64,000 nt of DNA from Phycisphaerales bacterium (GTDB taxonomy: Bacteria > Planctomycetota > Phycisphaerae > Phycisphaerales > UBA1924). How positions within the stretch are numbered: position 1 is the first letter of the stretch; each line of letters opens with the position of its first letter. The stretch covers positions 310,001 to 374,000 of the forward strand of contig JAJDDD010000009.1 of NCBI GenBank assembly GCA_029260495.1. The letters are read 5' to 3'. A program made the position numbers and the translations under genes. Positions 34,708 to 42,987 of the stretch are shown here, piece by piece. Under the pieces are notes generated by a model. That model had not been told where the DNA came from and made no database searches. It saw only the letters and a program-made list of their open reading frames with translations.

Positions 34708-35436
34708 ATGGGTCAGGTTCATGGCGCGAGCGAGTCGCACGATGTGCGGCTGTATGACGATGAAGGGGAACTCTTGATGTCCGCCGCGCAAGCTGGGGAT
34801 CATGTCACATTGCTCCCCCCGGGCTTTGCGCGGGAGGATCACCATGAGCGGCTGCGCATCATGTGGGGGCAGGACATGCTGCGCGATGTCATCAGCGGCC
34901 GGCGCTATCGCGCGGTTGTGTGCGGCGTGAACACGGAAGACAACAGTCACGGCATTATCTCCCAGATTGCAAATATGACGACCGCGAGCCAGTGGACCGC
35001 GGATTCGATCACCTCCTTTGCGAAGATGTTTGAGCAGTCCGTCGGGATTCACGCGAAGAACGATCGTGAGCCCTACATTCTGAAGTACGACTTGGACAGC
35101 GTCTTGGTTTTAGCGTTGTTGCGTCCGAAGGGGCATGACCTGACGCTGGAGAATCTCTCGCGCGGATTCCAGACGGTGACAAAGATGCTCAAGGGACGGC
35201 GTGAACGTTTGCCGGTGGCGAGTGTCTCGTTCCTTGGGGCGCGTTCGAATCGTCTTGTCGATGAGCGCACAGGCGCCGAGCCAAGCTTTGAGGGTGTGTT
35301 GCGAACCATGTTTGAAGCAGGATTTCGCGGGGATGTCTATCCGTCGCCGCAAATGTGGCAGCATGGAGATGTTGGCGTATTTCCGAGCTACCCCTTCCCG
35401 GAAGGGCTCGAGCGCATGCGGGCAGGTGGGTTTTAG
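34708..35436 (+). CDS. hypothetical protein (242 aa)
   Basis: Starts MGQVHGASESHDVRLYDDEG. 'YRAVVCGVNTEDNSHGIISQIANMTTASQW' and 'YILKYDLDSVLVLALLRPKG' look well conserved in character, but I do not recognise the family. No signal peptide or membrane helix. The ATG at 34708 is chosen because GGGAGG lies 8 bases upstream. It may be cotranscribed with the DinB-like gene 47 bases downstream. Confidence 0.7.
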   Translation: MGQVHGASESHDVRLYDDEGELLMSAAQAGDHVTLLPPGFAREDHHERLRIMWGQDMLRDVISGRRYRAVVCGVNTEDNSHGIISQIANMTTASQWTADSITSFAKMFEQSVGIHAKNDREPYILKYDLDSVLVLALLRPKGHDLTLENLSRGFQTVTKMLKGRRERLPVASVSFLGARSNRLVDERTGAEPSFEGVLRTMFEAGFRGDVYPSPQMWQHGDVGVFPSYPFPEGLERMRAGGF

Positions 35437-35483
35437 TGAAGCACGGGCGCTGGTGAGCGGCGCCTCGCGGTTGGAGGCGCCCT

Positions 35484-36002
35484 GTGAATCTGAACGCGAT
35501 TGTTTCACGCATGCGCGGGTTTCCAGCAGTGATAGAAGGACTGGCCGGCGGATTGTCCATTGAATATGCCAGGTGGCGTCCTTCTGACGGCGCCTGGTCC
35601 GTGCTGGAGATCGTCAATCATCTCGCGGATGAAGAGGCCGAGGATTTTCGGCTCAGGCTGCAATCAACACTGGCGGACGCGAGCAAAGCGTGGCCGGGGA
35701 TTGATCCTGAAGGTGTCGCGAGCAAACGTGAATACAACAAGCGCGAGCTTGGGGAATCGCTGGCGCGTTTTCGTGCTGAACGTGAGGCTTCGATTGCGTG
35801 GTTGGAAACACTCGGCTCGCCGGATTGGCGCGTTGCGCATCGCCATCCCAAGCTGGGTGAGATGAGCGCCGGAGTCTTGCTCGCATCATGGGCAGCACAC
35901 GACGCCCTGCATGTCCGGCAGATCGCCAAGCGTCTCTTTCAACTCGTCGAACGCGATGCAGCAGGTTTCAGCACAAGATACGCCGGAGAGTGGCGGGCGT
36001 GA
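35484..36002 (+). CDS. DinB-like protein
   Basis: A four-helix-bundle protein of 172 aa of the DinB/YfiT superfamily. 'PSDGAWSVLEIVNHLADEEAEDF' carries the first metal-ligand His, and the C-terminal 'LASWAAHDALHVRQIAKRL' supplies two more (HxxxH). Family members are putative metal-dependent thiol S-transferases. The GTG start at 35484 has GGAGG 6 bases upstream. Confidence 0.85.
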   Translation: MNLNAIVSRMRGFPAVIEGLAGGLSIEYARWRPSDGAWSVLEIVNHLADEEAEDFRLRLQSTLADASKAWPGIDPEGVASKREYNKRELGESLARFRAEREASIAWLETLGSPDWRVAHRHPKLGEMSAGVLLASWAAHDALHVRQIAKRLFQLVERDAAGFSTRYAGEWRA

Positions 36003-36026
36003 GCGCATCATGACGAGGAGTGAGGC

Positions 36027-36917
36027 ATGAAGTCTCGCCGAATATTCCTATGGATGTTGATCACGAGCGTGGTTATGACAGCCCTCTTGGGAACAGCGGC
36101 TGCCATGGGTTTATTCACCTTTATTGAGTGGGAGATAATTGGGACAGCTATTACGGTGGCGTTGTTCAGCGTTGGAGCGCTGATTTCCGGGCATTTCATT
36201 GAGAGTCATCGAAGCCCACGGCTGGCGCGAGCAGCGCTGGGTGTCGGCGCGGCGGCAACCAGCGCCATGCTCGTCGTGACATGGGCTCCAAGCTCCCTCC
36301 AATGGGAGTATGAAGAATGGCTAGGGATGGTTGCTTTCTCGCTCCTGACGGTGTCGCTGTACTTGCTGACGCTTGCGTTTGTCACCAGCGAGCCAGTCTT
36401 GACGGCCATCGCAGGACTCGCACGCTTGGGCACCATTGTCTGCGGAACGATTGGCGTTTTGATATTGCTCGGTTTGCTCGTAGCGGAGGCCTATGACATT
36501 GGTGACTGGAGGACGCAAGCGGTGTTCGGTCGGGCGGTTTTCTTCTGCATTTTGTTAGGATTAGCGGGAACAGCTCTCCTCCCAATTCTTGGCAGGCTCT
36601 CTCGCGCCAACACTGAATCCCAGCATGAGAAAACACTTGGCGAGCGCACGCCGATCCGCATTGCCTGTCCGCGTTGCGATCAGGAGCAGTCAGTCCAAGC
36701 AGGCGCCTCAAAGTGCAACGGGTGCGGGCTGCGGTTTACGATTGACTTTGAAGAGCCGCGCTGTGCGTGCGGCTATCTGCTCTACGGCCTGCGCAGCGAA
36801 ACCTGCCCCGAGTGCGGGCAGAATATCACGCAGTCGCAACGGTGGGACGGAGCGAGCGCGGAACCTGAGAACGGGAGCTCGAGCGCGGCGGAGCAGGATT
36901 CTTCTGAATTTCCCTGA
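36027..36917 (+). CDS. six-helix membrane protein with C-terminal double zinc ribbon
   Basis: Six membrane helices fill residues 7-195. A cytosolic tail then has two Cys pairs, CPRC and CNGC, followed by CACGYLLYGL...ETCPECG, the short zinc ribbon very common at the ends of planctomycete membrane proteins. Function unknown; the ribbons suggest binding of a protein or nucleic acid at the inner face. GAGGAG 6 bases before the ATG sets the start. The last 92 bases overlap the 3' end of the convergent DNA methyltransferase gene. Confidence 0.78.
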   Translation: MKSRRIFLWMLITSVVMTALLGTAAAMGLFTFIEWEIIGTAITVALFSVGALISGHFIESHRSPRLARAALGVGAAATSAMLVVTWAPSSLQWEYEEWLGMVAFSLLTVSLYLLTLAFVTSEPVLTAIAGLARLGTIVCGTIGVLILLGLLVAEAYDIGDWRTQAVFGRAVFFCILLGLAGTALLPILGRLSRANTESQHEKTLGERTPIRIACPRCDQEQSVQAGASKCNGCGLRFTIDFEEPRCACGYLLYGLRSETCPECGQNITQSQRWDGASAEPENGSSSAAEQDSSEFP

Positions 36918-37674
36918 GCCGCCGGCTGGCGATGTCAACGGCCCGGGGATCGATATCCGCGCCAACAGCGCCGCGATCAGACTCGACAGCAGCCAGAAGC
37001 GTCGTGCCCGAACCGCAGCACGGATCGAGGACGGTTCCACCTCGCGGGCAGCAGGCATTCACGAGCAAATTGAGCAGAGCGAGCGGCTTCTGCGTAGGCC
37101 ACCCGACCCGTTCATGGGCCATGTTGTTAATCGCGGGAATATCCAAAACATCAGTAGCCTTTTTCAACTGCCCCTCCAGACGCCGGCTGGTCGCGGGGAT
37201 CATCGGCGGCTCAAAGTGATAGCGATCGGGATCGACACAGTAAAAGAGAATGTCATCGTGCTTGCGGGCGAAGCGCCGCTGAGAGGACCCCCCCAGCCCG
37301 TAGGACCAGATGAGATGGTTGACGAAACGGTCGGCGCCGAGCAGTTCGTCGAGGATCACGCGGGCGTGGTGCACGGTGCGCCAGTCAAGATGAAGAAGCA
37401 GGCACCCGGTGGGCTTGAGAAGGGAAATCGTGGCCCCAAGACGCTCCCTCAGCCAGTCGAGATAGTGATCGAGTGTGAGCCAGGCGTCCTGATACTCCCC
37501 GGCGGCCCCCGATTGTGTCCTGCCTGTGTTGAAGGGCGGGTCGGCGTAGAAAAGATCAATGGAACCCGCTGGGAGTAAGCCCGCGACACGAAGCCAGTCA
37601 GCTTGAGCGAGCTTGACGCTGGGCGCCGGCGACTGCCAATCAATGCTCGGCTGCGTAGGGGGCACATGGGCCAT
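36826..37674 (-). CDS. orphan DNA methyltransferase (N6-adenine or N4-cytosine)
   Basis: A class beta enzyme: the catalytic motif IV DPPFNT comes first (near residue 45), the SAM-binding motif I DPCCGSGTTLLAA near residue 216. DPPF/DPPY fits adenine-N6 or cytosine-N4 amino methylation. At 282 aa it is compact, without a clear separate target-recognition domain; the stretch between 'SYGLGGSSQRRFARKHDDILFY' and 'WPTQKPLALLNLLV' is family-typical. No restriction gene is nearby, so it is likely regulatory or protective. The C-terminal 25 residues are basic and encoded by the part overlapping the zinc-ribbon gene. Confidence 0.88.
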   Translation of the reverse strand: MAHVPPTQPSIDWQSPAPSVKLAQADWLRVAGLLPAGSIDLFYADPPFNTGRTQSGAAGEYQDAWLTLDHYLDWLRERLGATISLLKPTGCLLLHLDWRTVHHARVILDELLGADRFVNHLIWSYGLGGSSQRRFARKHDDILFYCVDPDRYHFEPPMIPATSRRLEGQLKKATDVLDIPAINNMAHERVGWPTQKPLALLNLLVNACCPRGGTVLDPCCGSGTTLLAAVESDRGAVGADIDPRAVDIASRRLREIQKNPAPPRSSSRSQVPRSLRPTVATA

Positions 37675-37768
37675 GCGCGATGGATCGGCTGGTTGGCGGG
37701 CGCGAGGTCAGAAAAAATGGAATATGCACATGCGGCGACGGCGACCCTCATTCACTACACTTTCGCCC

Positions 37769-38638
37769 ATGAGCACAACCGCAAGCAAAAGTGTCGCCTC
37801 CAAGAGCGCGAGCAAACGTCGGCAGAAGCGCAAAGATGAACGTGGGCCCACCATGGCTGAGCAGGCCGATCGGCACGTTCTCTATCAAAAATCCGTGCAG
37901 GACGTTGAATCCGAAATCGACTTCATCGACGAACGATTCCAGGCCCTCCGCGGGAGGAAGGCGATTCTCCTGCGCGAGGATTTCTGCGGAACCGCCAACA
38001 CCACCTGTGAATGGGTCAAGCGACACAAAACAAGTCGCGGTGTTGCGGTTGATCTCGACGGCGAGGTGCTCCAGTGGGGGCGGGATCACAACGTCGGCTC
38101 TCTCGATGCTGACCAGAAAAAGCGCATCGATCTTGTTGAAGATGACGTGCTCAAAGTGAAAACAGAACGCGCCGATGTCGTCCTCGCGATGAACTTCAGC
38201 TACTGGCTCTTCCGCGAGCGATCACAGATGATCGGCTACTTCAAAAAGGTGCGCGAGGCGCTCGTGGATGAAGGCGTCTTCTTCCTCGATGCCTACGGCG
38301 GCTGGGAAGCCCATCAGGAAATCGAGGAAGAACGCGAGTGCGACGGATTTGACTACATCTGGGATCAGGCTGAGTTCGACCCGATCTCCGGCCGCATGCA
38401 GTGCTACATCCACTTCAAGTTTCCGGATCGCTCGCGCATAGATCGAGCGTTCAGCTATGTCTGGCGTCTGTGGAGCCTGCCTGAGATTCGAGAGATGCTC
38501 ACTGAGGCAGGCTTCAGCAAATCGACCATCTACTGGGAAGGCGCCGACGAGGATGGCGACGGCAACGGAGAGTTCGAGCCCGTAGAAGTCGCCGAAAGCG
38601 ACCCGGGATGGATCTGCTACATCGTCGCCGAGAAGTGA
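37769..38638 (+). CDS. SAM-dependent methyltransferase (class I)
   Basis: A basic, Ser/Lys-rich N-terminus (about 28 residues) precedes MAEQADRHVLYQKSVQDVESE. The Rossmann SAM site is 'AILLREDFCGTANTTCEW', followed by GVAVDLDGEVLQWGRDH and 'ADVVLAMNFSYWLFRERSQMIGYFKKV'. The substrate is unknown. ATG 37769 is chosen because a TACACT box lies 7 bases upstream with no ribosome binding site. An alternative start at 37854 would remove the basic tail. Confidence 0.85.
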   Translation: MSTTASKSVASKSASKRRQKRKDERGPTMAEQADRHVLYQKSVQDVESEIDFIDERFQALRGRKAILLREDFCGTANTTCEWVKRHKTSRGVAVDLDGEVLQWGRDHNVGSLDADQKKRIDLVEDDVLKVKTERADVVLAMNFSYWLFRERSQMIGYFKKVREALVDEGVFFLDAYGGWEAHQEIEEERECDGFDYIWDQAEFDPISGRMQCYIHFKFPDRSRIDRAFSYVWRLWSLPEIREMLTEAGFSKSTIYWEGADEDGDGNGEFEPVEVAESDPGWICYIVAEK

Positions 38639-38737
38639 TCGAAAGGTGGATGTTAAATTCGCACATGTGTTTGTCTCTTCACATGGTTTGCCACCTAGGA
38701 TTCGTCGGCGATCAACCTGACGCCGGAGAGCTTCATC

Positions 38738-39766
38738 ATGCCTGCCGCCGCGACGCTTCTTGAGATTGCCCATGTCGAGGGCTCGCTCGCGAACGCTCTT
38801 TCCAGCAAATTAATCCAGGTTGCAGCCAGGATCGACAAACAGGTGCGATCAGACCTGCCGCCAGTGCAGGACTTGTGCCTGCATGTCGAGCGCTATCGCG
38901 GGAAGATGATGCGCCCCACACTCACGATGCTCGCTGGGCTCGCTGTGACGGGCCGCGATGATGCAGAGGCGCTGTCAGCTAATCATGTGATGATCGGCGC
39001 CGTGGTGGAGTTGATTCACCTCGCCACACTTGTTCATGATGATGTGCTCGATGAGGCGGACACCCGCCGACGCGGAGCAACGATCAACAGCTTGCGCGGC
39101 AATGAAATTGCTGTCATTCTCGGCGACTATCTCATTTCCAAAGCGTTTCATCTCTGCTCACACATCGATAACCAACAGGTCGCTCTCCGCATCGGCGCCA
39201 TCACAAATCGCGTTTGCGAAGGTGAGCTGTTGCAATTGCACCATCGGAATAACTTTTCGCTGGATGAACCGACGTATTACGAGATCATCGAGCGAAAGAC
39301 CGCGAGCTTGATTGGCGTCGCGTGCGAGCTGGGCGCCGAATGTGCAGGCGCTTCCGGCGAGCTGAGCTCGCGATTCCGTGAATATGGCGTAAAGTTGGGC
39401 GTCGCTTTCCAAATTCGTGATGATCTGCTCGACATCACCGGCGCAGAGAGCGTCGTCGGCAAGTCGCTCGGAAAAGACCTTGAAAAAGGGAAGCTTACGC
39501 TTCCTTTGATTCATCACCTCTCGACAGCCACCGCCTCCCAGCGCGGCCGGACGTTGATCGAGTTGGAAGGCGCCTGCGCAGGCGAGCCAACCCGCGATGG
39601 GAGCATTCGCGCAGCCCTCGAGGAAACAGGGTCGATTCAATACGCAGAGAACCAGTCAGAACGGCTGGCTGGCGAAGCGCGACACGCCATCGATGACTTG
39701 CCCGAATCCGCCGCCCGCGACCTGCTGTTTCGTCTGGCCCATCTCGTGCTCACCCGGCAGCACTGA
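38738..39766 (+). CDS. ispB: trans-polyprenyl diphosphate synthase
   Basis: Elongates allylic diphosphates with isopentenyl diphosphate, probably for the quinone side chain. Both aspartate-rich motifs are present: LATLVHDDVLDEADTRRRG (DDxxD) near residue 97 and FQIRDDLLDITG. Also YRGKMMRPTLTML and GKSLGKDLEKGKLTLPLI. At 342 aa the length fits octaprenyl to decaprenyl synthases; the chain length is inferred. GGAGAG 7 bases before the ATG. A possible -10 TAGGAT lies about 45 bases upstream. Confidence 0.88.
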   Translation: MPAAATLLEIAHVEGSLANALSSKLIQVAARIDKQVRSDLPPVQDLCLHVERYRGKMMRPTLTMLAGLAVTGRDDAEALSANHVMIGAVVELIHLATLVHDDVLDEADTRRRGATINSLRGNEIAVILGDYLISKAFHLCSHIDNQQVALRIGAITNRVCEGELLQLHHRNNFSLDEPTYYEIIERKTASLIGVACELGAECAGASGELSSRFREYGVKLGVAFQIRDDLLDITGAESVVGKSLGKDLEKGKLTLPLIHHLSTATASQRGRTLIELEGACAGEPTRDGSIRAALEETGSIQYAENQSERLAGEARHAIDDLPESAARDLLFRLAHLVLTRQH

Positions 39767-39784
39767 GCTCTCCATCAAACAATC

Positions 39785-40120
39785 TCAGGCGTCGATCCGG
39801 CTTGTCACATGCTCGATGAACTGTTCCAGATACTTTTCAACAAACGCCTCCACCGCAGCGATTGTTGATTCGTGATCCATGCCCCAGCAACTTGCAACAA
39901 GATCGTCATATTCCAGATCAAGCTGGACCATGAGAATGTCGTCAACAACAAAGGCGCTGTCGAGCTTGTCAGCCAGATACGCTGCAAAGGCATTAACGCC
40001 CGGCCCGCCAATGCTGATCGAAGGGCAACTCGCGAGAGAGTTGTCATTCAGCCGCCACACGTCTGAGCAGATCAGCACATCAAAGGGATGCGTATCGCCA
40101 TGGCGCTCATTGAGATACAC
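39785..40120 (-). CDS. hypothetical protein; true start probably upstream and non-canonical
   Basis: From GTG 40120 the product is 111 aa, ending EQFIEHVTSRIDA. The open frame continues another 45 codons upstream with coding-like sequence (ERRIDVERLLLIVTGAHLRAEQ, then ADRPLAQRLRDQII) but contains no ATG, GTG or TTG. GGAG at 40265-40268 lies 9 bases before an ATC at 40255, right at the stop codon of the dehydratase gene, so translation may begin there (156 aa). No domain is recognised. It follows the NAD(P)HX dehydratase gene directly. Confidence 0.65.
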   Translation of the reverse strand: MYLNERHGDTHPFDVLICSDVWRLNDNSLASCPSISIGGPGVNAFAAYLADKLDSAFVVDDILMVQLDLEYDDLVASCWGMDHESTIAAVEAFVEKYLEQFIEHVTSRIDA

Positions 40121-40260
40121 AATGATCTGATCACGAAGCCTCTGCGCCAGAGGGCGATCCGCCTGCTCGGCGCGCAGGTGAGCCCCCGTGACAATCAGCA
40201 GCAGGCGTTCGACATCAATCCGGCGTTCAGTGAGTTTGAGGTTGCTTGTTGCGATAGCGT

Positions 40261-41169
40261 TTAGCTCCGGCCTCTGAGTGTCTCAAGTGTTTGCGGGATG
40301 CGATCTGCGAGCTCCATCGCGTGCATCCCAGCTTGGGCGTTGACGTCTTCCATCCAGAGTTCACTCGCGACCGCGTGGGCCCAGACGGCGGCGCGGGCGC
40401 TATCGTAGAGATCGAGCAGCATCTTGTCGCTGGAAAACTGCGCAATGAGCCCCGCGATCACGCCCGTCAGAACATCGCCCGTCCCCGCGGTCGCCAGAGC
40501 ATTGGCGCCGCGATCGTTGACCCATGTGCGAGCCCCATCGGAAACAACAGTCCCGGAGCCCTTGAGCACGACAACGCACGCGAGCGCGTCCGCCAGTGCG
40601 CCCGCAGCTTCATAGCGTTCACTTTCGCTCATCGGGTTGGGGTTGAGCCCAAGCGAGGCGGCAAGCCGTCGAAACTCACCCGGGTGCGGAGTCACAATCG
40701 CGTTCGCAGCGGTGAAACGAGTTTGAAGATCCTCAAACTCCGCCAAATTGTTGAGGGCGTCGGCGTCAATGACGACGGGCGTGTCGGCCTGCGCCGCCGC
40801 GAGAGCAGCCTCTGCAGGGCCGGCCCCGACACCAAGCCCCGGGCCGATCGCAAGACAGTCTGACTGCCGCGCGATCGTGCGAATCGTCACCGCCGCTGCG
40901 TTTCCGATGATTTCGTGCTCGTGATCGATTTCCAGTTCAACACCGGTCGCCGAGGGCGCGATCGTGAGCCCCGCTGAGAGGATCGGCGCCGGCATCACGA
41001 GCCGGACAAGCCCCGCCCCCGCGCGGAGGCAGGCGATAGCGCTCAGGCACGGGCCGCCAATCATCCTCACGCCGCCGTGCGCACACCCGCCGACGACACT
41101 GACCACGCCAAAGGTTCCTTTGTGGCCAGCAGGATCACGAGGTGGGAGCGTGACCGGCGCCTTCGTCAC
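40261..41169 (-). CDS. nnrD: ADP-dependent NAD(P)H-hydrate dehydratase
   Basis: Repairs hydrated NADH and NADPH. It is the C-terminal YjeF (ribokinase-fold) domain only, at 302 aa, without the epimerase half. Motifs are KGTFGVVSVVGGCAHGGV, RAGAGLVRLVMP, AIGPGLG, VIDADALNNLAE, VTPHPGEFRRL, VVVLKGSGTVV and NALATAGTGDVLTGVIAG with the catalytic Asp. Its start overlaps the WHy lipoprotein stop (41166-41169, ATGA). Confidence 0.92.
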   Translation of the reverse strand: MTKAPVTLPPRDPAGHKGTFGVVSVVGGCAHGGVRMIGGPCLSAIACLRAGAGLVRLVMPAPILSAGLTIAPSATGVELEIDHEHEIIGNAAAVTIRTIARQSDCLAIGPGLGVGAGPAEAALAAAQADTPVVIDADALNNLAEFEDLQTRFTAANAIVTPHPGEFRRLAASLGLNPNPMSESERYEAAGALADALACVVVLKGSGTVVSDGARTWVNDRGANALATAGTGDVLTGVIAGLIAQFSSDKMLLDLYDSARAAVWAHAVASELWMEDVNAQAGMHAMELADRIPQTLETLRGRS

Positions 41170-41783
41170 TCGCTGCCCTCCGGATCACTTGTCGTTCGGG
41201 CTTCAGACGGCTTGTCAGTCGTAATGACCGGAGCAGAAAAGACGTCACCAACGTGTAGTGCGCCGCTCGCCGCGAGGCTGACGCTGGGCTTGCGCACGCC
41301 AACATCAAAGAGAATCTCCGCGAGCGTTCCCGGCGTCAGGTACACCATCGTCGCAGTCAGGCGGTAAGGAGTCTCCGCGGTAGCCTTCGCAGGGGACCAG
41401 CGATCAGTTGGAATCGCAGCCGGAAGGTGAACGCGCTGGACGCCGTTGCTCGGAAGCGTCGCTTCTGCGAGGCGCTCGCCAACGAAGACGCGTTTACCAT
41501 CAAGCGACAACGCGTAGTTGACATGGACCAGCGGAAGCTCAAATGAATTTGGATTTTCTCCCTCGACCGTGAAAGCGATCACAACGCCGGCGTCGGTGCG
41601 TTCGGTCACTTCAGCATCGACAACGCGCAGTGTCGGCGCGCGATACTGAAGACTGCACCCGCCCAGCGTGCAGAAGAGAGCCAGCGCCGCGAGCGCGAAC
41701 CATCGAGGGGGCGTGGCGGCCGGCCCGAGTTGGGGTGTTTGAGGTGAGGCGCCAAGGCGCACGACTTCCGCTTCCTGCGTCAT
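41166..41783 (-). CDS. lipoprotein with LEA14/WHy-like domain
   Basis: An N-terminal cytosolic segment of about 27 residues, then a signal helix ending LFCTLGGCSLQ (lipobox GGC). The 'LRVVDAEVTERTDAGVVIAFTVEGENPNSFELPLVHVNYALSLDG' region has the alternating strands and NPN motif of WHy/LEA14 domains. The function in bacteria is unknown; stress-related envelope roles are proposed for the family. ATG 41783 has a TACCGT box 7 bases upstream. Coupled to nnrD. Confidence 0.72.
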   Translation of the reverse strand: MTQEAEVVRLGASPQTPQLGPAATPPRWFALAALALFCTLGGCSLQYRAPTLRVVDAEVTERTDAGVVIAFTVEGENPNSFELPLVHVNYALSLDGKRVFVGERLAEATLPSNGVQRVHLPAAIPTDRWSPAKATAETPYRLTATMVYLTPGTLAEILFDVGVRKPSVSLAASGALHVGDVFSAPVITTDKPSEARTTSDPEGSE

Positions 41784-41849
41784 GACGGCAACGGTACCAA
41801 GGTGGGCCTGGCGTCGCGTGATGTGCAAGTGAACGCTAACCTTGGAAAC

Positions 41850-42602
41850 ATGGAGAACCCGGGCGTCATCATCGTGGTTGGTGTGGTCGCAGCCCTGATT
41901 TGGGCGGCGGCGGCTCGGTGGCTGCTGGCCTTCTCACCTCGGGGGGATGTTTATGCGGGAGTAGTGCGGGCCCTGGTCGTCGTGTATGTGCGCGTGGCGC
42001 ATCGAATTCGTGTGAAGGGAGCGGAAAATATCCCTGCAGGCCGGCATCCGGGGCCGTTGATCGTCGTCGCCAACCACACCGCCGGTCTCGATCCGATGTT
42101 GATTCAGGCAGCCTGCCCCTTTGAGATTCGATGGATGATGGCGGCGGACATGCGGGTGCAATCGCTGGATGTCCTGTGGAAATGGCTCAATGTGATTTTT
42201 GTGGATCGACAGAATGGGAATGCCTCAGGATCATCGGGCGCGATTCGGGAAGCGATCTCGCATCTCAAGAGCGGGGGCGCCCTGGGGGTTTTTCCCGAAG
42301 GGGTGATCGAGCGCCCGCCTGAACGGATCTTCCCTTTTCAGGATGGAATCACGCTCCTGGCGCGACGGTCGAAAGCGCGTGTGCTGCCGGTGGTTATCGA
42401 CGGAACTCCCGCAGCCCAGACGGCGTGGGGCAGTTTGCTGCGCACGAGCCGGGCGCGTGTGCGATTCATGCCGATCATGGATGGGCCAACAGATCGAGAG
42501 GCCGCGGCGTCATTTGCAGATGAGTTGCGAGCGCGGTATTTGGAATGGACGGGGTGGCCGGCGGCGGAGGCGGTGTCCGAAGGCGGCGAGCAGACCAGTT
42601 GA
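41850..42602 (+). CDS. plsC: 1-acyl-sn-glycerol-3-phosphate acyltransferase-like protein
   Basis: Adds the second acyl chain in phospholipid synthesis. An N-terminal membrane helix (about 5-27) is followed by the acyltransferase boxes VVANHTAGLDPML (HxxxxD), 'WLNVIFVDRQNG', GGALGVFPEGVIE (FPEG) and 'ARVLPVVIDG'. 250 aa is usual. ATG 41850 has a TAACCT box 7 bases upstream and no ribosome binding site. It diverges from the WHy lipoprotein, and the two -10 boxes lie only 41 bases apart. Confidence 0.88.
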   Translation: MENPGVIIVVGVVAALIWAAAARWLLAFSPRGDVYAGVVRALVVVYVRVAHRIRVKGAENIPAGRHPGPLIVVANHTAGLDPMLIQAACPFEIRWMMAADMRVQSLDVLWKWLNVIFVDRQNGNASGSSGAIREAISHLKSGGALGVFPEGVIERPPERIFPFQDGITLLARRSKARVLPVVIDGTPAAQTAWGSLLRTSRARVRFMPIMDGPTDREAAASFADELRARYLEWTGWPAAEAVSEGGEQTS

Positions 42603-42987
42603 TGCGCGCGCTCCTATAACCTTTGGCAAGCGCATGTTGTCAGAACGGACTGTGTGAACAATCAAATTCTCGGACTGTGCGTACACCAAGATCAATGAAG
42701 AAGCTGGACGCCGGCGTGTGATGTGTCATGTTCAAGACATCGTCGCGATGCAGACGCCGGTTGTTTGACAGAAAACGTCTTTACTGAACTGGAGAATAGA
42801 CTATTCTTGGGCCACGGCGCTCATTTTTTGAGCGCTTCATGCGAGTTGAAGTCTTCCAAGTTTGCTTGGTTTTGGCTGAGTGTCATGGAAGATTTTGGCG
42901 CGAGAGAGTTTCGGGTGGGCGTGAGTGTGCCGCCTACTCGTGACTTATTTGATTGACTCAACCGTACACAGGGAAGAGCAGGGATGA
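42603..42987. other. 385-bp gap with hairpin and odd palindrome
   Basis: No convincing gene; a frame at 42723-42956 lacks a ribosome binding site and domain features. A perfect 7-bp hairpin GCGCTCA-ttttt-TGAGCGC is at 42817-42835, and GAATAG-a-CTATTC, a 13-base odd palindrome, at 42794-42806, which could be an operator or part of a promoter for the protease gene. The stretch is AT-richer than its flanks. Confidence 0.4.

Noticed and set aside
36589-37578. 329-aa rightward frame
   Set aside because: Antisense to the DNA methyltransferase, whose motifs are unambiguous.
42723-42956. 78-codon frame before the protease
   Set aside because: No ribosome binding site, no domain, low coding character; a hairpin lies inside it.
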